Source: Peristeroidobacter agariperforans (GTDB lineage: Bacteria; Pseudomonadota; Gammaproteobacteria; Steroidobacterales; Steroidobacteraceae). From it: a stretch of 64,000 bases of DNA. Positions 20,536 to 29,058 of this stretch are shown in pieces. Both the position numbers and the translations under genes were made by a program. The DNA lies in contig NZ_RYFW01000001.1 in the NCBI RefSeq assembly GCF_004138335.1, positions 930,001 through 994,000 on the forward strand, read 5' to 3'. Position 1 is the stretch's first letter. Each line of letters starts with the position of its first letter. The notes under the pieces were generated by a model. It did not search any database and was not told where the DNA came from. It saw nothing but the letters and a program-made list of their open reading frames with translations.

Positions 20536-21057
20536 ATGAACGCTCGGGCCGACTTGCCGCCGCCTCGCCCGACCCCGGACCCCGCTCCCGCGGAACGGGT
20601 GCTCGAGCTCGTGCCCCACCGGTCGCTCACTCCCAAGACCGCGCGCATCTTCATCGTGTCGGTCGCCGTGCCCACTTTTGCCGTCGCTCTTATGTTTACA
20701 GCCCAGGGGTTCTGGCCGGTCCTGCCCTTTGCCGGCCTGGAAATCGGGTTACTGACCTGGGCGCTTCGTGCCTCCATGCGTTCAGGGCTGGAGCGGGAAA
20801 CCATTACAGTGACCGAGGACTCGGTGATCATCAGACACTGGGACCGCCGTGGTGTGCAGTCATCGGTATTTCCTAGACATTGGTCGAGGGTTACACTCCA
20901 CGCCCCGCCGGCGGCGCTACATCCCAGCCGACTCGTCTTGGAGTCGCGTGGTCACGCCTGCGAGGTGGGCAGGTTTCTCACAGAGGACGAGCGCCGCAGC
21001 CTCGCGGTGCGTCTAAAGCAGCTGGTGGGGAATATGAACGAAACGCCCGCGCTATGA
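20536..21057 (+). CDS. DUF2244 membrane protein
   Basis: The 173 aa protein has a proline-rich N-terminus, two predicted membrane helices (about residues 38-78) and a soluble C-terminal beta domain containing RHWDRRGVQSSVFPRHW. This matches DUF2244, a family of unknown function often found near cytochrome oxidase genes. It precedes subunit II by 95 bp on the same strand, so a role linked to the oxidase is possible but only inferred from position. Confidence 0.82.
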   Translation: MNARADLPPPRPTPDPAPAERVLELVPHRSLTPKTARIFIVSVAVPTFAVALMFTAQGFWPVLPFAGLEIGLLTWALRASMRSGLERETITVTEDSVIIRHWDRRGVQSSVFPRHWSRVTLHAPPAALHPSRLVLESRGHACEVGRFLTEDERRSLAVRLKQLVGNMNETPAL

Positions 21058-21152
21058 GTTAGCGCGGCGTTGAACTGCGTGCGCGGCTCGGAGTGCTGGG
21101 CACTTCGAGCGCGAGCGCGGGCAGAACGAAGCACTTGGGAGCATTAGGGCCA

Positions 21153-22019
21153 ATGAAGATCGTGAAATACGCCGCAGCCGGTTCACTAGCGGCGGCAGCG
21201 TTACTGCCCACCGGGGCGGCGCTGGCGGCATGGGAAATCAACATGCCGGTCGGCGTGACGGAGCTGAGTCGCGACATCCACGGCCTGCACATGATGATCT
21301 TCTGGATCTGCGTGCTGATCGCGATCGCGGTGTTCGGCATGATGATCTACTCGATCGTGAAATTCCGTCACTCGCAGGGCGCGGTGCCGGCCACGTTCGA
21401 CCACTCCACCAAAGCCGAGATCGTCTGGACCATCATTCCAGTCGCCATCCTGGTCGGTATGGCCATTCCGGCCGCCGCCACCCTGGTGAAGATCGAGGAC
21501 ACCCGCGACTCGACCCTGACCATCAAGGTCACCGGTTATCAGTGGAAGTGGCACTACGACTACCTGGACCAGAAGGTGAGCTTCTTCTCCACCTTGTCCC
21601 GCGATAGCGACGCCGCCCGCCAGACCGGTTCGGGCATCGATCCGAACAGCGTGGAAAATTATCTGTTGAGCGTCGACAAGCCGCTGGTGGTGCCGGTGGG
21701 CGCGAAGGTGCGCGTGCTGCTCACTTCGAACGACGTGATCCACGCCTGGTGGGTGCCGGCCTTCGGCATGAAGAAAGACGCCATCCCGGGCTTCGTCAAT
21801 GAATTGTGGTTCCGCGCCGATGAGCCCGGAACGTATCGCGGCCAGTGCGCCGAGCTGTGCGGACGCGACCACGCATTCATGCCGGTGGTCGTGGAAGTGA
21901 AGCCGCAAGCCGAGTACGACAGCTGGCTCGCGGAGCAGCAGGGTGGCGCAGCCCCCGCCGCTGCCCAGGCACAGACGGTTGAGAATGCAGCGCCGGCAAC
22001 GGCCGCTGCCGCGGAGTAA
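21153..22019 (+). CDS. coxB: Cytochrome c oxidase subunit II (aa3 type)
   Basis: Subunit II carries the dinuclear CuA centre that accepts electrons from cytochrome c. From the ATG at 21153 the product is 288 aa with a signal peptide (ending near ALAA), two membrane helices and a cupredoxin domain. CuA ligands are seen in CAELCGRDHAFM and the histidine of NDVIHAWWVP; the electron-entry aromatic strip is YQWKWHY. No cytochrome c domain is present, unlike the second subunit II at 27648. The C-terminal tail is Ala/Pro-rich. It starts a coxB-coxA-ctaG-coxC cluster. Confidence 0.96.
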   Translation: MKIVKYAAAGSLAAAALLPTGAALAAWEINMPVGVTELSRDIHGLHMMIFWICVLIAIAVFGMMIYSIVKFRHSQGAVPATFDHSTKAEIVWTIIPVAILVGMAIPAAATLVKIEDTRDSTLTIKVTGYQWKWHYDYLDQKVSFFSTLSRDSDAARQTGSGIDPNSVENYLLSVDKPLVVPVGAKVRVLLTSNDVIHAWWVPAFGMKKDAIPGFVNELWFRADEPGTYRGQCAELCGRDHAFMPVVVEVKPQAEYDSWLAEQQGGAAPAAAQAQTVENAAPATAAAAE

Positions 22020-22025
22020 TAGACC

Positions 22026-23621
22026 ATGGCACACGCACACGACGCTCACGCTGCACACGATCACCACGACGATCACGGCCCCGCGAAGGGCATCGGTCGC
22101 TGGCTGTTCGCGACCAATCACAAGGACATCGGCACGCTGTACATGCTGTTCAGCCTGTTGATGTTCTTCGTCGGCGGCACCATGGCCCTGGTGATCCGCG
22201 CCGAGTTGTTCCAGCCCGGCATGCAGCTGGTCGATCCGATGTTCTTCAATCAGATGACCACCATGCACGCGCTGATCATGATCTTCGGCGCCGTCATGCC
22301 GGCATTCGTGGGTCTCGCGAACTGGATGATTCCGCTGCAGGTCGGCGCGCCGGACATGGCGCTGCCCCGCATGAACAACTTCAGCTTCTGGATCCTGCCG
22401 TTCGCCTTCACCATGCTGATCGGCACGCTGTTCGTGCCGGGCGGCGCGCCGGCCGGCGGCTGGACCATGTATCCGCCGTTGTCGCAGCAGACCGGCGAGG
22501 CGTTCCCGATGCTGATCTTCGCCGTGCACTTGATGGGCGCGTCCTCGATCATGGGCGCCATCAACGTGATCGTGACGATCATGAACATGCGCGCGCCTGG
22601 CATGTCGCTGCTGAAGATGCCGATCTTCGTGTGGACCTGGCTGATCACCGCCTACCTGCTGATCGCCGTGATGCCGGTGCTCGCGGGCGCCGTGACCATG
22701 CTGCTGACCGACCACTACTTCGGCACGACCTTCTTCGAGGCGGCCGGCGGCGGCGACCCGGTGATGTTCCAGCACATCTTCTGGTTCTTCGGTCACCCCG
22801 AGGTGTACATCATGATCCTGCCGGCGTTCGGCATCGTCTCGGAGATCATCCCGACGTTCTCCCGCAAGCCGCTGTTCGGCTACGACGCGATGGTGTACGC
22901 GACCGCTTCGATCGCCTTCCTGTCGTTCATCGTGTGGGCGCACCACATGTTCACGGTGGGCATGCCGCTGGCCGGTCAGATGTTCTTCATGCTCGCGACC
23001 ATGCTGATCGCGGTGCCGACCGGCGTGAAGGTGTTCAACTGGACCGCGACCATGTTCAAGGGCTCGATCAGCTTCGAGCCGCCGATGCTGTTCGCGATCT
23101 CCTTCCTGTTCCTGTTCACGATCGGCGGCTTCTCCGGCCTGATGCTCGCGATCGTGCCGGCGGACTTCCAGTACCACGACACCTACTTCGTGGTGGCGCA
23201 CTTCCACTACGTGCTGGTGCCGGGCGCGGTGTTCTCGTTGATGGCCGCTGCGTACTACTGGCTGCCGAAGTGGACCGGCCACATGTACAACATGAAGCTG
23301 GCCAAGGCGCACTTCTGGCTGTCGACCATCTTCGTGAACGTGCTGTTCTTCCCGCAGCACTTCCTGGGCCTGGCCGGCATGCCGCGTCGTATCCCGGACT
23401 ACTCCACGCAGTTCGCCGACTGGAACATGATTTCCTCGATCGGCGCATTCGGCTTCGGCCTGTCGCAGCTGCTGTTCGTCTACGTCATCGTCGCGTGCAT
23501 CCGTGGCGGCGAGAAGGCGAGCGACAAGGTTTGGGACAGCGGCCGTCCGCACGGCCTGGAATGGACGCTGAGCTCGCCGCCGCCGTATCACAGCTTCGAA
23601 ACCGCTCCTGAAGTGAAATAA
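22026..23621 (+). CDS. coxA: Cytochrome c oxidase subunit I (aa3, A1 family)
   Basis: Subunit I holds heme a and the heme a3-CuB oxygen-reduction site. The 531 aa product has 12 membrane helices. Visible sites are GHPEVY (CuB His, D-channel Glu and cross-linked Tyr), HHM (CuB), the K-channel Lys in TGVKVFNW and heme ligands in YFVVAHFHYV. D-channel residues occur in ANWMIPLQVGAPDMALPRMN. These define an A1-type proton-pumping enzyme. The N-terminus is His/Asp-rich. The stop codon overlaps the start of the next small gene. Confidence 0.97.
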   Translation: MAHAHDAHAAHDHHDDHGPAKGIGRWLFATNHKDIGTLYMLFSLLMFFVGGTMALVIRAELFQPGMQLVDPMFFNQMTTMHALIMIFGAVMPAFVGLANWMIPLQVGAPDMALPRMNNFSFWILPFAFTMLIGTLFVPGGAPAGGWTMYPPLSQQTGEAFPMLIFAVHLMGASSIMGAINVIVTIMNMRAPGMSLLKMPIFVWTWLITAYLLIAVMPVLAGAVTMLLTDHYFGTTFFEAAGGGDPVMFQHIFWFFGHPEVYIMILPAFGIVSEIIPTFSRKPLFGYDAMVYATASIAFLSFIVWAHHMFTVGMPLAGQMFFMLATMLIAVPTGVKVFNWTATMFKGSISFEPPMLFAISFLFLFTIGGFSGLMLAIVPADFQYHDTYFVVAHFHYVLVPGAVFSLMAAAYYWLPKWTGHMYNMKLAKAHFWLSTIFVNVLFFPQHFLGLAGMPRRIPDYSTQFADWNMISSIGAFGFGLSQLLFVYVIVACIRGGEKASDKVWDSGRPHGLEWTLSSPPPYHSFETAPEVK

Positions 23622-23746
23622 TGGCTACCGAGATTCGCGATCCGGAACGCAAGCGGGGTATCCAGCGCACAGTCATCTGGCTGTTGCTGCTGGCCGCGAC
23701 GTTCTATTTCGGTTTCATCGCAATGGCGGTGATGCGGTCGCATTGA
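23621..23746 (+). CDS. Small membrane protein between ctaD and ctaG (41 aa)
   Basis: A 41-codon frame fits exactly between subunit I and ctaG: its ATG shares one base with the coxA stop, and its stop is 1 bp before the ctaG ATG. The product has a charged N-terminus (ERKRGIQR) and one membrane helix (about residues 18-38). Similar small 'cytochrome oxidase small assembly protein' genes occupy this position in other proteobacteria. The perfect fit supports a real gene; its function is inferred from position. Confidence 0.75.
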   Translation: MATEIRDPERKRGIQRTVIWLLLLAATFYFGFIAMAVMRSH

Positions 23747-23747
23747 C

Positions 23748-24287
23748 ATGACAGACGCACCGCTCAAGAAGGCGAATCGCTCGCTGACCCGGCAGCTGTG
23801 GATTTTTGCTGCCGGCAGCTTCGCATTCGGCTTCGCGCTGGTGCCTCTGTACAACGTGATTTGCGACGTCACCGGTTACGGCGATCGCACCAAGCTGGTG
23901 GAGGCGAGCAGCTTCACCGCGCCGGAAGACAAGAACCGGCTGGTGACGATCGAGCTGCTGTCGGATTCGCCGGCGATCGGCGATTGGGAGTTCCGGCCGG
24001 CAGTGGGCAGCCTCGAAGTGCATCCCGGGCGTTTGAGCGAAGCGAAGTTCTATGCGCGCAACTTGCGCAATCAGGCGGTGGTGGCGCAGGCCATCCCCAG
24101 CATCGCGCCGCTGCAAGCGACCAAGTACTTCCACAAGACCGAATGTTTCTGCTTCACGCCGCAGCCGTTCGAAGCGCAACAGGAGCGGGAGCTCACGGTG
24201 CGCTTCATCGTCGATCCGAAGCTGCCCGTGAACATCGATCGCTTGACGCTCTCGTATGTCATGTACGACGCGAAGAGCACGAGCTGA
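23748..24287 (+). CDS. ctaG: Cytochrome c oxidase assembly protein CtaG/Cox11
   Basis: Cox11 delivers copper to the CuB centre of subunit I. The 179 aa product has one N-terminal membrane helix (through [20 protein letters not shown]). A periplasmic immunoglobulin-like domain follows with the copper-binding motif [10 protein letters not shown]. Length and motifs are complete. It is translationally packed behind the 41 aa gene and precedes subunit III by 45 bp. Confidence 0.96.
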   Translation: MTDAPLKKANRSLTRQLWIFAAGSFAFGFALVPLYNVICDVTGYGDRTKLVEASSFTAPEDKNRLVTIELLSDSPAIGDWEFRPAVGSLEVHPGRLSEAKFYARNLRNQAVVAQAIPSIAPLQATKYFHKTECFCFTPQPFEAQQERELTVRFIVDPKLPVNIDRLTLSYVMYDAKSTS

Positions 24288-24332
24288 TTTTCGTACTGAA
24301 CTGATTCGTTTTGAAATGAGTGGCAGATAACT

Positions 24333-25217
24333 ATGGCCCACGCACAGACCACGCACGCGCCGTCCGAGAAGTATTACGTTCCCCACAGTAGCCCGTGGCC
24401 CTTGGTCGGCTCGGTGTCGCTGTTCCTCACCGTGGGCGGAGCGGCGATGTGGCTCAACCACTCGAACGCCGGTCCGTGGGTGATGACGGTGGGCTTTGCC
24501 ATCCTGCTGTTCATGTTCGCCGGCTGGTTCGGCGCCGTGATCAAGGAGAGCGAAGGCCGCTTCTACAATGACGCGGTGGATCGCTCGTTCCGCATGGGCA
24601 TGATGTGGTTCATCTTCTCCGAAGTCATGTTCTTCGCGGCGTTCTTCGGCGCGCTGTGGTACGCGCGTAACTTCTCGGTGCCCTGGCTCGGTGGCGAAGG
24701 CACGCGCGCACTGACCAAAATCATTCGCGGCGACAACTACGAAGCGTCCTGGCCGACCGACGGTCCGGGCGACGTGGGCGGCGACTTCGACGTGATTCCT
24801 GCGTTCGGTCTGCCGGCGATCAACACCGCGATCCTGCTGACCTCGGGCATCACGATCACGATCGCGCACCACGCCATCAAGGCCGGCAACCGCGCCGTGC
24901 TGAACATCTTCCTCGGCCTGACCATCGCGCTGGGCTTCCTGTTCGTGTACCTGCAGGCGCACGAGTACATCGAGGCTTATCAGCACTACAACCTGAAGCT
25001 GACCTCGGGCATCTACGGCTCGACCTTCTTCATGCTGACCGGCTTCCACGGTTTCCACGTGACCATGGGCGCGATCATGCTGGCAGTGGTGTGGTTCCGT
25101 TGCTTGAAGGGCCACTTCACGCCGACCCATCACTTCGCGTTCGAAGGCGTGGCCTGGTACTGGCACTTCGTCGACGTGGTGTGGCTGGGCCTGTTCGTAT
25201 TCGTGTACTGGCTGTAA
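24333..25217 (+). CDS. coxC: Cytochrome c oxidase subunit III
   Basis: Subunit III stabilises the catalytic core and supports proton uptake. The 294 aa product has seven predicted membrane helices. Conserved segments include WFIFSEVMFFAAFFGALWYAR, YLQAHEYIEAY, LTGFHGFHVTMGAIML and the C-terminal AWYWHFVDVVWLGLFVFVYWL. It is the last gene of the first oxidase operon and is followed by a hairpin and a strong intrinsic terminator. Confidence 0.96.
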   Translation: MAHAQTTHAPSEKYYVPHSSPWPLVGSVSLFLTVGGAAMWLNHSNAGPWVMTVGFAILLFMFAGWFGAVIKESEGRFYNDAVDRSFRMGMMWFIFSEVMFFAAFFGALWYARNFSVPWLGGEGTRALTKIIRGDNYEASWPTDGPGDVGGDFDVIPAFGLPAINTAILLTSGITITIAHHAIKAGNRAVLNIFLGLTIALGFLFVYLQAHEYIEAYQHYNLKLTSGIYGSTFFMLTGFHGFHVTMGAIMLAVVWFRCLKGHFTPTHHFAFEGVAWYWHFVDVVWLGLFVFVYWL

Positions 25218-25236
25218 GCCGCCACAGCACTATTGG

Positions 25237-25267
25237 GCGGAGCGCTGACTCTCACAGAGCGCTCCGC
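25237..25267 (+). other. Perfect 10 bp stem-loop after coxC
   Basis: Arms gcggagcgct and agcgctccgc form a perfect 10 bp stem with an 11 nt loop, 19 bp after the coxC stop. No T-run follows directly, so it may protect the 3' end of the mRNA or assist the terminator just downstream. Confidence 0.6.
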
Positions 25268-25277
25268 GATTTCCCGG

Positions 25278-25311
25278 GGCCGCCGCTTCAACTGAACGCG
25301 GCGGCCTTTTT
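25278..25311 (+). terminator. Rho-independent terminator of the coxBACtaG-coxC operon
   Basis: A perfect 9 bp GC stem (ggccgccgc / gcggcggcc) with an 11 nt loop is followed by five T residues at 25307-25311. It lies 60 bp after the coxC stop and 3 bp before the end of the convergent DUF2909 gene. The T-run is on the plus strand only, so it acts on the oxidase operon. Confidence 0.85.
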
Positions 25312-25314
25312 GCT

Positions 25315-25515
25315 TTACATGCCGTGCGGCGTGATCAGGCCTTGCGACCAGGCCAGCAGCAACAGCAGGAACAGCAACACGGACAGTCCGACGCGCACCG
25401 ACAGCGCATTGACCATCTTCTTCGACGTACCCTTGTCGGTGACCAGATAGAACAGCCCGGAGGCCATGCTGAGCACGATGGCAACCAGGCAGGCGATGAT
25501 GAAGAACTTGACCAT
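25315..25515 (-). CDS. DUF2909 twin-transmembrane protein
   Basis: The 66 aa product has two hydrophobic helices (about residues 3-24 and 42-58) joined by a short basic loop (TDKGTSKKMVNALSVRVG). This matches the DUF2909 twin-transmembrane family, conserved in gammaproteobacteria on the opposite strand between subunit III and SURF1. Function is unknown; association with oxidase assembly is positional. It shares a divergent 44 bp intergenic region with the SURF1 gene. Confidence 0.82.
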   Translation of the reverse strand: MVKFFIIACLVAIVLSMASGLFYLVTDKGTSKKMVNALSVRVGLSVLLFLLLLLAWSQGLITPHGM

Positions 25516-25559
25516 GGCACTCTCCTGATCCGACAGACGCGGATCGCAAGCAGTATATC

Positions 25560-26315
25560 GTGAGCGCTACCGACACAAAGCCGAAGACCCGCGTTTGGCG
25601 CCCGAGCATGTTCGGCGCCGCGCTGACCGTGTTCGGCGTGGCGTTCTTCATGTGGCTCGGCTTCTGGCAGCTCGGCCGGGCGGACCAGAAGCAGGCCCTG
25701 CTCGATCAGTACGCGACAGCGCAGACGACCCAGGTCGCAATCACCCCGCAGAACGCCGCCAGCCTGCCGCGCTATCAGCGAGCCGAGGTTTCGGGTCGTT
25801 TCGATCCAGCGCACCAGATCCTGCTCGACAATATGCCCTCGCATTCGGGTCAGCCGGGCTATCGAGTGCTCACCCCTTTCGAGACGGCAGCAGGTTGGCT
25901 GTTGGTAGATAGGGGTTGGTTGCCGCTCGGCAGCTCTCGCACTCAGTTGCCCGACATCCGGGTCGGAAATGAGGAGCGCACGATTACCGGAACCGTCGAT
26001 GAGCTGCCTCGAGCCGGGATTGAGCTCGAGGCGCCGCCGGTGGATGCGAACGCTCCGTGGCCGCGTGTGCTCAGCTTTCCTCAGCAGCCTGTACTAGAGC
26101 AGCAGTTGGGTCAGAAGCTCCTTCCCGGAGTGTTGTTGCTCGATGCTTCACAACCCGACGGCTTCGAACGCATCTGGGAGGCCCATCTGGGCTTTCGTCC
26201 CGACCGTCACATCGGCTACGCCGTGCAGTGGTTCGCGTTCGCCATCGCTGCCGTCGTTCTGTTCGTTATCACCGGCTTCCGTACCAAGAAGGCAACAGAT
26301 GAATCGTCCCGTTGA
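25560..26315 (+). CDS. SURF1 family cytochrome oxidase biogenesis protein
   Basis: SURF1 proteins bind heme a and help insert it into oxidase subunit I. The 251 aa product (GTG start) has an N-terminal membrane helix, then FWQLGRADQKQALL, YQRAEVSGRFDPAHQILLDN and GYRVLTPFETAAGWLLVDRGWLP, all family hallmarks. A C-terminal membrane helix follows (about residues 222-242). It overlaps the next gene by 17 bp. A pair of SURF1 and SCO-like genes here is the usual gammaproteobacterial arrangement. Confidence 0.93.
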   Translation: MSATDTKPKTRVWRPSMFGAALTVFGVAFFMWLGFWQLGRADQKQALLDQYATAQTTQVAITPQNAASLPRYQRAEVSGRFDPAHQILLDNMPSHSGQPGYRVLTPFETAAGWLLVDRGWLPLGSSRTQLPDIRVGNEERTITGTVDELPRAGIELEAPPVDANAPWPRVLSFPQQPVLEQQLGQKLLPGVLLLDASQPDGFERIWEAHLGFRPDRHIGYAVQWFAFAIAAVVLFVITGFRTKKATDESSR

Positions 26316-26913
26316 TCCGGCCCAGCCTCGACCGGTCGCCCGCAAGCAAATCTGGATCCTGGTCGGCGCATTCTTCGCGCCGCTGGCGCTGGCGTTCCTG
26401 CTTTATTACGGCGTGGGCGTACGTCCCCACGGCAATACCAACAAAGGCGATTTGATCCATCCGGCGCGGCCACTACCGGAAGTAGAACTGCCGGGGGCGA
26501 CGAATCAACCGCTTGCAGCCAACGCTCTGCGCGGCAAATGGAGCATGGTGTTCATCGGCGATGGCGCCTGTGACACCAGGTGTCGGGAAGCACTTACGTT
26601 GATGCGTCAAACGAGACTGGCGCTCGGCGACAAAATGGAACGAGTCCAGCGCGTGTTTCTGGCGACCGGCAACTGCTGCGACCAGGCTTATCTCGAGACT
26701 GAACAAAGCGGCCTGTTGCTCGGACGCATCGACAATTCCCCGGGTCAAACATTGTTAGAAACATTCCCGGATGCAGCTCAGGCGCCCGGGCTCGGACGCA
26801 TTTATCTGGTCGATCCGCTGGGCAACCTGATGATGAAATATGAGGCTGATGCGCCGCAAAAGGCATTGTTGGAAGATTTAAAGAAATTACTGAAGCTGTC
26901 GCATATCGGATAA
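26299..26913 (+). CDS. SCO-like thioredoxin-fold protein (oxidase assembly)
   Basis: From the ATG at 26299 the product is 204 aa. It has one N-terminal membrane anchor (residues 16-36) and a thioredoxin-like domain beginning PLPEVELPG. A CDTRC (CxxxC) pair lies at the position of the SCO copper-binding cysteines, and GRIYLVDPLGNLMMKY matches the SCO C-terminal strand. The distal histidine copper ligand of classical SCO proteins appears missing, and a second CC pair (GNCCDQ) is present. Proteins of this kind follow SURF1 in many gammaproteobacteria. The copper role is therefore uncertain. Confidence 0.8.
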   Translation: MNRPVDPAQPRPVARKQIWILVGAFFAPLALAFLLYYGVGVRPHGNTNKGDLIHPARPLPEVELPGATNQPLAANALRGKWSMVFIGDGACDTRCREALTLMRQTRLALGDKMERVQRVFLATGNCCDQAYLETEQSGLLLGRIDNSPGQTLLETFPDAAQAPGLGRIYLVDPLGNLMMKYEADAPQKALLEDLKKLLKLSHIG

Positions 26914-27037
26914 CTGTGACACACTCGTGCCGCTAGCGAAGGAGTGCGCCACGGCATTTCATCGCGCGCAGGCTGGATTTGCATAAAGAGGTATCGCGTA
27001 ACGGTTGATTAGTTCTGCAGCAGCCCGGGGGATTGCC

Positions 27038-27592
27038 ATGAAATGCATGTACTACCTGTCGTCGACGCTGAAGTGCACACAGGATGTTTCAGATGATCTG
27101 CATGAAGTGGGCGTCGAAGATTTCTATATCCACGTCATCTCCAAGGACGAGTGCGGCCTCAAGAAACAGCACATTCACTCCTCGAATTATTTAGAAACAC
27201 TGGACATTGTCCGGGATGGTTTCATCGGCGCGGCGCTCGGCTTCGTCGCCGGCCTGATCGGCGTCGGGCTGTTGATGTACTTCAAACCCTTCGGCCCCGA
27301 CTTCGAAGTCCCGACACTGGTCTACGCCATTCTGGTTGGCGCTGCGACATTGTTCGGTGCGTGGGAAGGCGGCCTCACCGGCATCGCCACCGAGAACAAC
27401 AAGCTCAAGAAATTCCACGACGATATTGCCGCCGGCAAATATCTGGTCCTGGTCTATGTTCGTAAGCACCAGGAAGGAGCGGTCCGCAAAGTGATGGCAG
27501 AGCGTCATGCGGATTGCGAGATGGTCGGCATCGATTCCCACTTCATCAACCCGTTCACCTCCGTGGAGCGAGTAGCCGCACCCAGAACCTGA
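27038..27592 (+). CDS. Membrane protein of unknown function, DUF1269-like
   Basis: I chose the ATG at 27038, which has a GGGGGA ribosome-binding site just upstream; the product is 184 aa. A soluble N-terminal domain has a DLHEVGVEDFYIHVISKD segment. Two glycine-rich helices (about residues 59-81 and 90-112) follow, then a second soluble domain with YVRKHQEGAVRKVM. The layout resembles DUF1269-type proteins, but I do not recognise the function. It stands alone between the two oxidase operons and is 55 bp upstream of the diheme subunit II gene, so co-expression with that operon is possible. Confidence 0.65.
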   Translation: MKCMYYLSSTLKCTQDVSDDLHEVGVEDFYIHVISKDECGLKKQHIHSSNYLETLDIVRDGFIGAALGFVAGLIGVGLLMYFKPFGPDFEVPTLVYAILVGAATLFGAWEGGLTGIATENNKLKKFHDDIAAGKYLVLVYVRKHQEGAVRKVMAERHADCEMVGIDSHFINPFTSVERVAAPRT

Positions 27593-27647
27593 AGACACAA
27601 CAACAACCAACAAGTGCGCTTCAGGGAAACGAAGAGGGGAACCGCCA

Positions 27648-29000
27648 ATGCTGATAGCGATCGCACTGATCGTGCTCGTCGTGGCCACGGTGCTGTTTCA
27701 TTTCTTGAGCCCTTGGTACTTCACGCCCATCGCCTCCAACTGGGACACCGTCGATTCGACCGTCGACGTGACGTTCTGGGTGACCGGCGTGGTGTTCGTC
27801 GCGGTCAATCTGTTCCTGGCCTACTGCATCATTCGTTACCGGCACCGCCAGGGCAACAAAGCCCATTACGAGCCGGAGAACAAGAAACTCGAATGGTGGC
27901 TGACCGGCATCACGTCGGTAGGCATCGCCGCGATGCTCGCGCCGGGTCTGTCGGTGTGGGCCAAGTTCGTCACCGTGCCGGAGGACGCATCGGAAGTCGA
28001 AGTGCTGGGTCAGCAGTGGGCCTGGACTTATCGATTTCCCGGCAAGGACGGTGAGCTCGGCGCGTCGCACGCGCACCTGATCAGCGTCGACAATCCGTTC
28101 GGCATGGATCCGAACGATGCCGTGGGTCAGGACGACGTGCTGGTCGCCAACCCGCAGCTGCACCTGCCCATCGACAAGCCTGTGAAAGTGCTGTTGCGCG
28201 CGAAGGATGTGAATCATCAATTCGCCGTGCCGCAATTCCGCGTGAAGATGGACATGGTGCCGGGCATGGTCACGCACTTCTGGTTCACGCCCACGCGCAC
28301 CGGCGAATTCGACGTGCTCTGCGAGCAGCTCTGCGGCATGGCTCACTTCGCCATGCGTGGCCGGGTCGTCGTGAACACCCAAGAGGACTTCGATAAGTGG
28401 CTCGATGCGCAGCCGACGTTCGAACAAACGCTCGCCGCGACCAAAGGCGATCCGGCCGCGGGCCAGGCGTTGTTTACAGCGTGCTCTGCGTGTCATGGCG
28501 CAAAGGGCGAAGGCAATCGCGAATTGAATGCGCCGAAGCTCAGCGGCCAATCCGATTGGTACCTGGTGCGGCAACTGCAGAGCTTCAAAGCGGGCGTGCG
28601 CGGCTCGAATGACCAGGACGCGTTTGCGAAACAGATGATTCCGTTCGCGTCCATGCTCAGCGACGACGCTGCGGTTCGAAACGTGGTTGCTTACATCAAG
28701 ACCCTGCCAGAAGTGCGGCCGCCGGCCAGCGTGGTGGGCGATCCGGTGCGCGGCAAGGAACTGTATGAAACCTGCTCGTCCTGTCACGGCGACACCGGCA
28801 AGGGCATCTGGGCGACCAACGCGCCCCGGCTGTCCAACATGAGCGACTGGTACATGGCGCGCCAGCTACAGCACTTCCGCGACGGCGTTCGCGGCGGTCA
28901 CCCACAAGACTTTCATGGCGCCCAGATGCGATCGATGGCGAAGGTGCTCGCCGACGATCAGGCCGTCGCCGACGTGCTCGATTACATACGGACTTTATAA
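27648..29000 (+). CDS. coxM: Cytochrome c oxidase subunit II with two fused cytochrome c domains (CoxM-like)
   Basis: The 450 aa product has two membrane helices, a cupredoxin CuA domain (CEQLCGMAHFAM, DVNHQFAVP, QQWAWTY) and, after about residue 265, two tandem class I cytochrome c domains with CSACH and CSSCH. Subunit II with fused cytochromes is typical of caa3-type and CoxMNOP oxidases; two such domains are less common than one. The fused hemes should let it accept electrons directly from the bc1 complex or another donor. It begins a coxM-N-O-P-IV operon. Confidence 0.92.
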   Translation: MLIAIALIVLVVATVLFHFLSPWYFTPIASNWDTVDSTVDVTFWVTGVVFVAVNLFLAYCIIRYRHRQGNKAHYEPENKKLEWWLTGITSVGIAAMLAPGLSVWAKFVTVPEDASEVEVLGQQWAWTYRFPGKDGELGASHAHLISVDNPFGMDPNDAVGQDDVLVANPQLHLPIDKPVKVLLRAKDVNHQFAVPQFRVKMDMVPGMVTHFWFTPTRTGEFDVLCEQLCGMAHFAMRGRVVVNTQEDFDKWLDAQPTFEQTLAATKGDPAAGQALFTACSACHGAKGEGNRELNAPKLSGQSDWYLVRQLQSFKAGVRGSNDQDAFAKQMIPFASMLSDDAAVRNVVAYIKTLPEVRPPASVVGDPVRGKELYETCSSCHGDTGKGIWATNAPRLSNMSDWYMARQLQHFRDGVRGGHPQDFHGAQMRSMAKVLADDQAVADVLDYIRTL

Positions 29001-29058
29001 ACCCGCTCACAGGCGAGACCAGAAGACTTATCCGAACATGTAGAAGGAGTGTGTGTCG

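Noticed and set aside
21201-23591. A 796-codon open frame antisense to coxB and coxA
   Set aside because: It is His/Asp/Arg/Gln-rich low-complexity translation, typical of the reverse strand of GC-rich membrane-protein genes, and opposes two certain genes.
25050-25070. A TTTCCACGTGACC stretch considered as a parS-like site
   Set aside because: It diverges from the 16 bp parS palindrome and lies inside coxC; no good parS was seen beside parAB.
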